A DNA stretch of 64,000 nt, taken from Panacagrimonas perspica. GTDB lineage: Bacteria; Pseudomonadota; Gammaproteobacteria; Nevskiales; Nevskiaceae. Location of the stretch: NCBI RefSeq assembly GCF_004364935.1, contig NZ_SOBT01000013.1, forward strand, positions 62,001-126,000, read 5' to 3'. Every line of letters begins with the position of its first letter. The stretch's first letter is position 1. Of this stretch, positions 49,910 through 57,535 are shown piece after piece. Under the pieces are notes generated by a model. It did not search any database. It was not told the DNA's origin and saw only the letters and a list, made by a program, of their open reading frames with translations. The position numbers and the translations under genes were made by a program.

Positions 49910-52217
49910 CGGCCGTCTCCTCGGCCTCCATGCGGCGGCGAGCTTCCTCCTCAAGCCTAGCGTAGAGCTCATCCACGTCGTCGGGTTCAGGCCGAATTTG
50001 TTCGGGGCCCACGTTCGGCGCCGTTGGCTCCATCATGTCGTTCTCGAGCCTTCGCGCATCCGTCATAGTTGGCTTTGCGCCTCGATCCCTCTCTTTCGCT
50101 TCACGGGTGCGTTCCTTTGCCAAGGCAATGATTTCATCCGCTTGGACGCGGGCCTGCAGACGGGTGACCATGCGGGCGTAGTCGCGATCGTTTTTTGAGA
50201 GAAGATGAAATGCGTTGGAATCGAGCATTTCATCGTCAGTCTCGAATCCGCTGGCGGTGGTCGTTTGTGAAAGATTAAAGCGCAAGACGCCCGGTCCCGT
50301 GGGATTCGGTGTCCAGATCTTCGAGGTGCTGCCGCCGAAGTGCCGGGCGTTCAGCACCGATTTACCGAAGTTCTTGGCCATCGTCGTCCAATGTTCGTCC
50401 TTCGCCTGCTGACATTCGTATTCACGACCATTGAATTTGATGCCGCGGCCAGTGATCGAAGCGAGGCCCATCGGGAGGGAGTGGGTGTAGAGTTCAAGCT
50501 CGGAAACTTTGCGCCTGTTCGCAATCTTCTCGTGGTGGCCCCAGTTCCATAGACCGGACGGGGAGGGGTGGATGCCAGCCATCTTCATGGCTGGGTCGAG
50601 GCGATGGTTCCGGTCGGCGGTCAGGTTGTAGGTCTTGAATTCCACGGCCAGAACAGCGACGAACTCCTGCACGGTCATCACGGCGTCGTTCGGCCGAAAT
50701 CCACGACGTTCCAGTTCCTTCATTCGTGCGTCACCCGCACCAGGGATCCACGGGACGATCATGTCCTTTTCGATGCGATGGATGACTTCGACGATGCCCT
50801 TCCAGTCTGGACGATAGGGAGCAGCGTACGCCAGGTCTTGGATTAGCGCTGCTGCGAATTGGCGCGCCGCCTTCGAGAGGTATTCGCCGCGATCACAAAG
50901 CAAAGAGAAGCAGAGCGTGGGTTCCGGAGACAGCCCAAGGCTGCAATCGAATCCGTAGATACCCGACATCGTTTCCGAGCCAGCCGCCGCGGCAAACAGC
51001 GCCTGGCTCGCCATGTCCCAACTTGGACCGCGAAGACATACGTAGAAGCCGACGATCGCCGTCGACCACACATCTACGACGATGTAGACCACCGGCCTCC
51101 CGATGATCCACGCGCGGTTCACAGAGGAGACGAGGTAAATGTCGCCAACTCCGGAGTCGATGGCCCAGGTATGGCCCGGTCCCGCGACGCCCGCCCAACT
51201 CCGTCCAACCAAACCACGAATATTGCGATCGTAATGTCCTTTGGTGGTTGATCGGATGAGGGCTTCAAGCTCTGGAATGCGCTTCCTCAATACCCGGCAG
51301 ATCTGTCGGTTTGTAGGAATTGAGAACTGAGCGTGAGGCTGTTCGATGAGCTTGCCATCGACCTGTTTGTAGCGAGTTGTGAAGCCGATTCGGATGATCG
51401 AATCGCAGCGGGTCTTCATCTTCGGCTTCGGGGTGGGAAGCCGAGCGTCGGCGGCGAGGATCCGAGACTCCCATTCGGACGATATGGCCGGCTGAACCTT
51501 AGGGGGTTCTTCCCCATACGCTTTCGCGATCGTCTGGGCAGTGTTCAGCTTACCGGGCTTTTTCCTCCCACCTTCGATTGCGTCGCAGGGGCGAGGCTTG
51601 CCTGCTCCTCCTTGTCGATCTTCTCGGGTGCGCAGAGCGGCTTGGCAGAAGCCATTTCGACACAGGAGGGAGATCAGCTTGTAGATGCCAACCTTGCCCC
51701 GCTTGCCTCGTGCCATTGCCTTCGAGACAAGGGAAGAGAGACTGCGCGTATCCAGAAGGCTTTCCTGAAGCGCAGCTGGATTCAGAAAGTCCTTCATGCA
51801 GAATACTCGCGCCTCGAAAGGCGAGAGGGTGCGGACATCAACGGAGTCGTCGAACGCTAGTAGTTCCTGGCCTCCGCTGTAGAACGAACCCTGAAGCTCA
51901 ATGTCAACCTCCTTGAGCTGGGCTTCAGATTCGAAGAGCTCGAGCGTGGCGATCGGTAGCCACGTCAACCGCGCGCGGTGAGGTGCGGCTGACAGGAACA
52001 ATCGCCTGTTAGCTTTCGTCTGGCCAGTGGGTTTCTTTTCTGACGGACGGGCTTCAGGTCCCGGTTTCTCTTTTCCGGTGTCTGACGGTACTTTCGGTAG
52101 CTCATCGATCTTGACGCATCCGGCGACACCGCAATCGTTATCGACTGCCAGCACGCGGTATACGCCCTCTAGCCCTGGCGCGTTCAGCAAGAAGGTCGCG
52201 TTGTGCATCAGCTCCAT
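49902..52217 (-). CDS. tnsB: DDE transposase TnsB
   Basis: A 771-residue rve-fold transposase that binds the transposon ends and joins 3' ends to target DNA. The catalytic triad is D354 in WAIDSG, D442 in LLCDRGEY and E477 in DWKGIVEVIH, with 34 residues between the last two. HTH regions lie N-terminal of the core, and a charged C-terminal tail probably contacts TnsC. It overlaps tnsA by 10 bp upstream and tnsC by 8 bp downstream. Confidence 0.95.
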   Translation of the reverse strand: MELMHNATFLLNAPGLEGVYRVLAVDNDCGVAGCVKIDELPKVPSDTGKEKPGPEARPSEKKPTGQTKANRRLFLSAAPHRARLTWLPIATLELFESEAQLKEVDIELQGSFYSGGQELLAFDDSVDVRTLSPFEARVFCMKDFLNPAALQESLLDTRSLSSLVSKAMARGKRGKVGIYKLISLLCRNGFCQAALRTREDRQGGAGKPRPCDAIEGGRKKPGKLNTAQTIAKAYGEEPPKVQPAISSEWESRILAADARLPTPKPKMKTRCDSIIRIGFTTRYKQVDGKLIEQPHAQFSIPTNRQICRVLRKRIPELEALIRSTTKGHYDRNIRGLVGRSWAGVAGPGHTWAIDSGVGDIYLVSSVNRAWIIGRPVVYIVVDVWSTAIVGFYVCLRGPSWDMASQALFAAAAGSETMSGIYGFDCSLGLSPEPTLCFSLLCDRGEYLSKAARQFAAALIQDLAYAAPYRPDWKGIVEVIHRIEKDMIVPWIPGAGDARMKELERRGFRPNDAVMTVQEFVAVLAVEFKTYNLTADRNHRLDPAMKMAGIHPSPSGLWNWGHHEKIANRRKVSELELYTHSLPMGLASITGRGIKFNGREYECQQAKDEHWTTMAKNFGKSVLNARHFGGSTSKIWTPNPTGPGVLRFNLSQTTTASGFETDDEMLDSNAFHLLSKNDRDYARMVTRLQARVQADEIIALAKERTREAKERDRGAKPTMTDARRLENDMMEPTAPNVGPEQIRPEPDDVDELYARLEEEARRRMEAEETAGG

Positions 52218-53101
52218 GCGCTTCTCCTGCTGGCGATCGGATTGAAGCGAATGAACTCTTCTTTAGTCACGAAGCGAACGGGCAGGTACGGATGCCAGCT
52301 CGTATCGAGGTCAATGCAGAGAGGGCCAAACCATATCGACTGCCAGAACAATCGCTGAGCAAGCTCATTGTCGCCGACGGATTCAGCGATTGAATTGATG
52401 ATGTATGTCCGGGAACGTCCGGCCAGCCCAAGGGCGATGGATGCAGCGAGCTCGCGTTCCTCCTTGGTGACAGGGGTATCGATGGCCCATCCAAAGCTGT
52501 TTCGCAGCATCAGGGCAACTCGTCCGCTGTAGAGAGTTTCCGTGATGAGAAGCCACTCGACTCGGCGACGAATCCAGTAGTCACGCTCGAGGCCGAGCAG
52601 TTCCCTTTTGCGCTTCGATGTCGTGTCGCTTTGGTACTTCCCAGAGATCGCGAGAAGTGACAGGGTGTTGGGCAGGGTTCCGAGGGTCAGCAGTAGGTCG
52701 GTCGAAGGAACCCAATCCTCGGACTTCCCTTCCCCATGGACCTTTGCAGTGCGGATCTTGAGTTCTTCGGCTAAGTCCAGAAAACCGGGAAACGAATTGG
52801 CGGACCAGTCCGACCGATACCTGCACAGCTCATGCTTCGATTTGCGGAGTTCGAGGGGGTACTGGGTTCGCAGGTCAAGCGGATTTATGAGCAACGCGAA
52901 GAAGATCAGTGTCCATTCAAGATCACTGAGGGTGTCGCGTCCTCGCTTGTCCAAGAACGTAATGTGCGAGCGACCGCGACTCGATGGGTCTCCGCGAGTT
53001 ACCTGGTGCCAGCTGCTGAATTCGCCGAAGACCCCTTGTCCCCTTCCTTGCCGACGGAATCGATCTAACGTCGCGGGGGTAAAGCGCTTGGTCGTGCGCA
53101 T
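52208..53101 (-). CDS. tnsA: TnsA endonuclease
   Basis: A 297-residue restriction-endonuclease-fold protein that cuts the 5' strands at the transposon ends, allowing cut-and-paste transposition together with TnsB. The likely active site is E62 of SDLEW, D135 of PSTDLLLT and K155 in AISGK, the last with serine at the position where Tn7 TnsA has glutamine. The gene is first of a tnsABC operon, with a 10-bp overlap into tnsB. Presence of TnsA argues for simple insertions rather than cointegrates. Confidence 0.9.
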   Translation of the reverse strand: MRTTKRFTPATLDRFRRQGRGQGVFGEFSSWHQVTRGDPSSRGRSHITFLDKRGRDTLSDLEWTLIFFALLINPLDLRTQYPLELRKSKHELCRYRSDWSANSFPGFLDLAEELKIRTAKVHGEGKSEDWVPSTDLLLTLGTLPNTLSLLAISGKYQSDTTSKRKRELLGLERDYWIRRRVEWLLITETLYSGRVALMLRNSFGWAIDTPVTKEERELAASIALGLAGRSRTYIINSIAESVGDNELAQRLFWQSIWFGPLCIDLDTSWHPYLPVRFVTKEEFIRFNPIASRRSAWS

Positions 53102-53761
53102 GGGTCAGCCCTCGCCAATTAGGGCGGAGCGTTCCAAACGCTCGTTTCCGCTTCTTGGGAGGCGCTGCCCGCGCTGAAGGCGCGTTTTAAGGTTGTGCCT
53201 CGCTGATGGCAGCTGCCATGGATATGGGCGGCTGGCCGATGGCTTCGCCGGGTGATGGTTGCTCGTTCGCACGCAAAATCCTCCCGTCGCCCGCCTGGGC
53301 GATTCAAAAATGAAAGGAATGTCGGCGCGCATAGAGGCTTGACGACCCAACTGGGGGGTCGTAAGCTCATGGTCGTAATGTTGTTGGGGGAGAGCTAACC
53401 CCTTGGCGCGCTTCACAAATCAGGCGCTCAGACGGGATTCGGCCCCTTGTCTGAAGCGCCTTTTTTGTGCCCCAAAATCAGTGGGCTTAGCTCATATTCA
53501 TCGCTCCTCCCTCGCTGAAGGTGTGTCAGAACCGGGGCTGATCGGTACCGGCCAACGGAATCGGCCCGGGGGTGAGTGCTATAGAGTAATCACACGTCAA
53601 TATTACGCAAGTAGCTGATATCGTTGCGAATTGGCAAAAAGCACAATAGGGCGCAGGCTGGCGCTGCGGCTGGACACGTGGTGAGGCGGGGCGCGTGGTC
53701 CGTATGAACTTTCGATGTGCGATGCCTAGAACCTTCGTGAAGTCACCAGAGGTGGATCGAT
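53102..53761. other. 660-bp non-coding region upstream of tnsA
   Basis: No credible gene is seen. The stretch holds a plus-strand promoter-like pair (TTGACG at 53339-53344, TAAGCT at 53362-53367, 17-bp spacer), a 7-bp perfect inverted repeat ACGACCC/GGGTCGT at 53342-53348 and 53356-53362, and a strong plus-strand terminator at 53423-53466. Together they could define a short RNA of roughly 100 bases transcribed away from tnsA. The inverted repeat lies between the -35 and -10 boxes, the usual place for an operator. Confidence 0.5.
53423..53466 (+). terminator. Rho-independent terminator without an upstream gene
   Basis: Stem GGCGCTCAGAC at 53423-53433 pairs with GTCTGAAGCGCC at 53449-53460 with one bulged base, followed by six T. 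No plus-strand coding gene precedes it, so it may end a small RNA or insulate the tnsA promoter from transcription. Confidence 0.75.
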
Positions 53762-53962
53762 GTGAAGCGGGCGGACCTTGAGGAGAGCGTATTGACGAAG
53801 GCTTTCGAGGTCTTCGAGAGCAGCGAGATCGCTCAAGGCTGGATGACGGCTCCTTGCCGTGCGCTCGGCGGTGCCACCCCGCGGTCGCTTTTGCTAGACG
53901 ACAGGGGGTTTCAACTCGTCATGCGAGAGCTTCACGCGATAGAGCATGGTCTTCCCATCTAG
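53762..53962 (+). CDS. Orphan ParS/MbcA-type antitoxin toxin-binding domain
   Basis: A 66-residue protein, GTG start with AGAGGTGG 7-8 bp upstream. The segment AQGWMTAPCRALGGATPRSL followed by LLDDRGFQLVMRELHAIEHG matches the C-terminal toxin-binding domain (DUF2384) of Xre/MbcA/ParS antitoxins of RES-type toxins. The usual N-terminal HTH is missing and an in-frame stop lies just upstream. No RES toxin is found next to it. It could be a decayed remnant, or a stand-alone module acting on something else. It precedes the SIR2-PIN gene on the same strand by 240 bp. Confidence 0.72.
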   Translation: MKRADLEESVLTKAFEVFESSEIAQGWMTAPCRALGGATPRSLLLDDRGFQLVMRELHAIEHGLPI

Positions 53963-54202
53963 AAACAGCGGCTGAATAGCCCACTCTGCGGAGCAATATG
54001 CGATCTACGCCCGGTCGTGGAACGTTCAGACAAGCGGGCGCCGGTTCCTCTCCACTCTGTGGATCGCAGCACCGCGGCGAGGTGCGGCAAGAGGCTCGCT
54101 TGAGGTGGTCCCCGCAATGACTTCGAATCCCCGACTGGATCTCGCCCGTGGTACATGCGAGCGGGCGTTTAAGCTGTCGTCTAAGTCGCTTGGAACGCAC
54201 GC
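53963..54202. other. Gap between the antitoxin-like and SIR2-PIN genes
   Basis: All three plus-strand frames were read for a RES toxin or fragment; none showed a recognisable motif. The region presumably carries the SIR2-PIN promoter. Only a weak GGAA box precedes that gene's ATG. Confidence 0.4.
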
Positions 54203-56794
54203 ATGAGCCAGGCTGGTGCCGTGGACGCTTCGGTCGAAGATGTCGCCAATGAAATCGCAGAGTTCTTCCGGAATGCGAAGAGCCCCGTCCTGTTTACCGG
54301 CGCGGGTGTATCCGTACGAGCAGGGTTGCCTACCTGGAAGGACCTTGTAGAGAAGCTATCAGAGGGCATTCGCTCAAAGGACCAACTCACTGCCCAACAG
54401 ATGCGCAACTGCGTCAATGAGGGCCGCTACACGTTGGCTGTGGAATACTTCCTCATGTCACCGTCGGTTCTGGAAGGGGAAAAGCGAACGCTTATCCAGC
54501 TGCTTCTTTCGGACTATGACGCGACGAAGATTGAGCCCATAGCCGCACTTCCTTTCTCCGCGTGCATTACGACCAATTTCGACCGCAGCATCCATGATGC
54601 GATAGCGGCGGTGAGAAAGAAGGCTCCGAAAGACTTTCGTTACGGTGATGCTTCTTTCAAAGAAGCAATCTGGGTACAAGATCTGTTTGTCGCGCGGATT
54701 CACGGTGCAGTCGAGGCACCTGGCTCAATCGTTCTGTCGCAATCAGCATTCGCGGAGCTCAAGAAAAACGAGACGTATGAGGATCTGCTCCGAGGCTGCT
54801 TTACACAAAGAAACGTTCTCTTTGTCGGATTCTCATTCTACGATCCTGCGATCAAAGAGGTCTTCGAGGAAATCGACGCGAGATTTGGACCGGCTTCGCC
54901 TGGAAGGCACGTGGCCCTGCTGCCTGACGATGCTTCGTCGGATTTCATTTCTAAGGCGAACCGCCTCAACATTAAGATTGTTAAGTACAGCAGCAAGGAT
55001 CGTCACAGCGAGCTGTGGGCGTCGATTGCCAGAGTCCCGAAGCTCATGGTCCCTACAAACTTGCAGTCTGTTACGGTTCGCGTGCCTGCACCATTTGATG
55101 CTGCGAAGCGCTACTTGGCGGCTTGCTATGCCAGGGTTCAGACCAGTGATACGACGATTGCCCTAAGAACAACCGTAACGGAAGGGGTTGTATCGGCCCT
55201 TCTGCAGGAGGCGGCGCCCAAAGCATTAACACGACCGGAAATCCTTGAAGGCATTCGTCGCGTTCTTGGCATTAAAGGTCGCCCGGCGGAGACGCTGGTA
55301 GACGGAGCCCTACAGGCGCTCAGGGACGATGGACTTTGCCGACGTCACAAAGGTGAGGCCCAAGCAGGCAGTAAATTCGCCTGGATTGAGGCGCCCAGCT
55401 CATCCTCTATGGCAGACGCGCTTGGCCTCCTCACGCAGAGCGCATTAAACCGGGCCTACCTACAGGAAGGCTGGACCATCCCGAATCCCATCGCGGAGAA
55501 GGTCTCCGCTCTATTTAGCTATCTCGTTGTGCGTCGCGGTTGGGATCTGGGTGCCGCATTCGCAGCGGGAAAGCCTCCGGAGAATGTTGCAATCGAGCCT
55601 TTGATACTCGATTCGGGGATAGCGTTCGCTGCCTACGACCTTGAGCGCTTAGACAGGATTCTGACGGCCATGTTTCAACGTCCGACAGAAGAGGAAGCTC
55701 GGATTTTAGGAGAATTGGGGCGAGTGAGTTTTGCCGTAGAGCTCGCATTTCAATCTCCGGGATCTGCTCTCCTTCACAAAGCTGTCTTACCCACCCGCAT
55801 TTATTTTGATGCCAGCGTCCTCATGCCGGCGATCGTGGATGGACATCCCTTCCACAGCGTTTACTCAGACTCATTGAAGCGTCTCAAGCAAGCGTCAGCG
55901 TCGGCGGCCACCCAGTTACATCTCAAGGTGAGCAAGGTATATCTCAATGAGATTATCAGTCATCGAAACATCGCAGAAGCATATTGTCGCCAGGTCGGCG
56001 ATGAGTTCCTTCAAACAGCGCAGTTCGACGCAATGTACAACGGCGCGACGAACGTAAACGTGTTTGTGGGCGGTTACGCAAATTGGGCGCACATCAACGG
56101 CGACCTGTCGTTCGACAAGTACCTCGCTCGGGTAGCGCCCTACAAAACTGAGATTGCTCTGCGAAAGTGGTTAGAGAAGAATGGCTACGAGGTGGTCGAA
56201 CCAGTACGGGGCGCTCGTTACGCCCAGATATACGGTTTGCTCGAGCGCGATAACGCCTCTCGATTGGTGAGGGGAAAAGATCCGATTCTTCTCCAACACG
56301 ACGCGTTACAGCTCTCCCTTTTGGACGCAGACATGACGAGCCTCGAGAGGTCGATCTTTGTGACGGCAGATCGGCATTTGCGCGACGTCATTGCGGGGTC
56401 CAACAGTACCGCTCATCTCACCGAGGTTATGGTTAGCCATGTGGGTCTGGTGCAGATGATCGAGTTGCTTCTCGGCGGCGTCCGAGATGACGCTGGACTC
56501 GCTGAATTGTTGTGGAGCACGAGAATATCTAGTCAGGCAATGGCAATGCACTCATTCCTTGTCGCCCGCGGGCTGCAGCAATACGACGATGGAATAGCTA
56601 TGACTCTTTCCGGGGTGGTGGAAAAATTCGCAGACCGCGCTGACAGGGAATTGAAACGCGACGGCCTCGATCTTGGCGCGGAAGAGCCGACGAAGCGCGC
56701 GAACGCGTTCAAGAAGCTCGGAGCCCTGGAAAAAAATTACATGCGCGGGATGCGGGAGGCCGTCGAGAAACTCAAGAAGCAGCAGGCTCGATAG
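54203..56794 (+). CDS. SIR2-like and PIN-like fusion protein, probable phage defence
   Basis: An 863-residue protein of apparently unreported layout. Residues about 10-280 are a SIR2-like NAD-binding domain: GAGVS at 33-37, TTNFD at 123-127 (N125), RIHG with H167, and VGFSFYDPAI at 208-217, the pattern of NAD-hydrolysing SIR2 proteins in anti-phage systems. Residues about 322-396 look like a winged helix (LTRPEILEGIRRVLGIKG). Residues about 530-760 look like a PIN-type nuclease: D536 in YFDASVL, E583 in LNEIISH, D700 in QHDALQL and D723 in VTADRHLRD form a plausible acidic quartet. A helical lysine-rich tail ends it. It is visibly more AT-rich than the BREX genes, which suggests separate acquisition. 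Defence by NAD depletion and RNA cleavage is inferred, not shown. Confidence 0.8.
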   Translation: MSQAGAVDASVEDVANEIAEFFRNAKSPVLFTGAGVSVRAGLPTWKDLVEKLSEGIRSKDQLTAQQMRNCVNEGRYTLAVEYFLMSPSVLEGEKRTLIQLLLSDYDATKIEPIAALPFSACITTNFDRSIHDAIAAVRKKAPKDFRYGDASFKEAIWVQDLFVARIHGAVEAPGSIVLSQSAFAELKKNETYEDLLRGCFTQRNVLFVGFSFYDPAIKEVFEEIDARFGPASPGRHVALLPDDASSDFISKANRLNIKIVKYSSKDRHSELWASIARVPKLMVPTNLQSVTVRVPAPFDAAKRYLAACYARVQTSDTTIALRTTVTEGVVSALLQEAAPKALTRPEILEGIRRVLGIKGRPAETLVDGALQALRDDGLCRRHKGEAQAGSKFAWIEAPSSSSMADALGLLTQSALNRAYLQEGWTIPNPIAEKVSALFSYLVVRRGWDLGAAFAAGKPPENVAIEPLILDSGIAFAAYDLERLDRILTAMFQRPTEEEARILGELGRVSFAVELAFQSPGSALLHKAVLPTRIYFDASVLMPAIVDGHPFHSVYSDSLKRLKQASASAATQLHLKVSKVYLNEIISHRNIAEAYCRQVGDEFLQTAQFDAMYNGATNVNVFVGGYANWAHINGDLSFDKYLARVAPYKTEIALRKWLEKNGYEVVEPVRGARYAQIYGLLERDNASRLVRGKDPILLQHDALQLSLLDADMTSLERSIFVTADRHLRDVIAGSNSTAHLTEVMVSHVGLVQMIELLLGGVRDDAGLAELLWSTRISSQAMAMHSFLVARGLQQYDDGIAMTLSGVVEKFADRADRELKRDGLDLGAEEPTKRANAFKKLGALEKNYMRGMREAVEKLKKQQAR

Positions 56795-56914
56795 ATTGCG
56801 GAGGTGCCTTTCTACCTGCGTGCTCACGCGAGCCGCTGGGCCAGCGCCTGGATTTGGTTGGCTCTGGTGGCGACCGACCAAGCGCTTGCGGCAGACGGGC
56901 GGATGGAGCTCGGT

Positions 56915-57041
56915 GTTCATGACCTTAGCGCAGAGGCGAGTACGTGAGGTCATCCGAGTTCACGACTATCCTGCCGTGACTGCATCGAGAAAGTGTTTAT
57001 AAATCAAAGAGCGGAGTTCACGACTTTAATTGCTCGGAACA
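56915..57041. repeat. glmS-distal transposon end with three spaced TnsB-type sites
   Basis: The perfect 26-bp terminal repeat is at 57016-57041. Weaker copies of its core (GTTCACGACTTTA) occur at 56958 (GTTCACGACTAT) and 56915 (GTTCATGACCTTA). Wide spacing resembles the left end of Tn7 and contrasts with the packed sites at the other end. Confidence 0.85.
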
Positions 57042-57046
57042 CCGTA
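57042..57046. repeat. Right copy of the 5-bp target-site duplication
   Basis: CCGTA, identical to 26695-26699. Joining the two flanks restores the uninterrupted sequence downstream of glmS. Confidence 0.93.
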
Positions 57047-57283
57047 CCTCCTGACTCTTGATCAGCTGCAAAATACCGCCCCGCGGAGCGTCAAATTCTC
57101 GCCCCGATCGCTACGTAAATCACCGCTGGCGAGTTCCGCTGCACGCGCCTGGCGTCGTGGCGCGATGGCCGTGCGAAGGTCGTTGCGATTCGGGGTGGCG
57201 AGCAATAGAGTCTGACCATCAAGCGTCTGGTTGGGAGCCGCGGTCTGACGTCCGCGGATGCCGGACGTCACCGGGGGCACCGA
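57047..57283. other. Original glmS downstream flank
   Basis: About 240 bp of chromosome between the transposon and the small lipoprotein gene. No gene or clear terminator is seen; a CCGCGG inverted repeat lies near 57238-57258. Confidence 0.4.
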
Positions 57284-57535
57284 ATGAAATCTGATGTGAG
57301 CCTTTGCGCTCCAGCGTCCGTGCGGCGCTCCTTCGCCTTTGCGGCGGCCCTGCTGCTGACGGCCTGCGGAGGGCATGGCGGCGACAACGACTCGACGCCG
57401 ACCAACGTCTCTCCCGCGCCGCAGGTGGCGACATCGCCGCTGCATCGGCTCGAGCTGGATGCGACTCCGCCCGATACCGCGCAGCAAGGGCGTTCATCCA
57501 AATACACGATCACCCTCGAGGGCTACGCGCCATGA
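57284..57535 (+). CDS. Small predicted lipoprotein
   Basis: An 83-residue protein with a signal peptide and lipobox LTAC, so C28 would be the lipidated residue. After the lipobox comes a glycine/aspartate-rich linker ([13 protein letters not shown]), and the rest has no recognised domain; it ends TITLEGYAP. Its stop overlaps the ATG of the collagen-like gene (ATGA), so the two are co-translated. It may help anchor or export the collagen-like protein. Confidence 0.72.
   Translation: MKSDVSLCAPASVRRSFAFAAALLLTACGGHGGDNDSTPTNVSPAPQVATSPLHRLELDATPPDTAQQGRSSKYTITLEGYAP

Larger units (their letters stand above)
26700..57041. mobile_element. Tn7-like transposon carrying type 2 BREX and a SIR2-PIN protein
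   Basis: A 30,342-bp element bounded by 26-bp perfect terminal inverted repeats (26700-26725 and 57016-57041) that begin TGTTCCGAGC and end GTCGTGAAC. It is flanked by CCGTA duplications and sits 22 bp after the glmS stop. It encodes the core transposase TnsA-TnsB, the ATPase regulator TnsC, a TnsD-like selector and a second TniQ protein with an HTH partner. No TnsE-like gene and no Cas genes are seen. Cargo is a six-gene BREX operon near glmS and a SIR2-PIN gene at the far end. The intact ends, intact genes and exact duplication suggest recent insertion and possible activity. Confidence 0.96.

Noticed and set aside
53963-54202. Possible RES toxin partner of the antitoxin-like protein
   Set aside because: No frame shows the conserved RES residues, and stops interrupt the candidate frames.
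26700-57041. TnsE or Cas-guided targeting genes
   Set aside because: All genes in the element are accounted for by other families; none resembles TnsE, Cascade or Cas12k.
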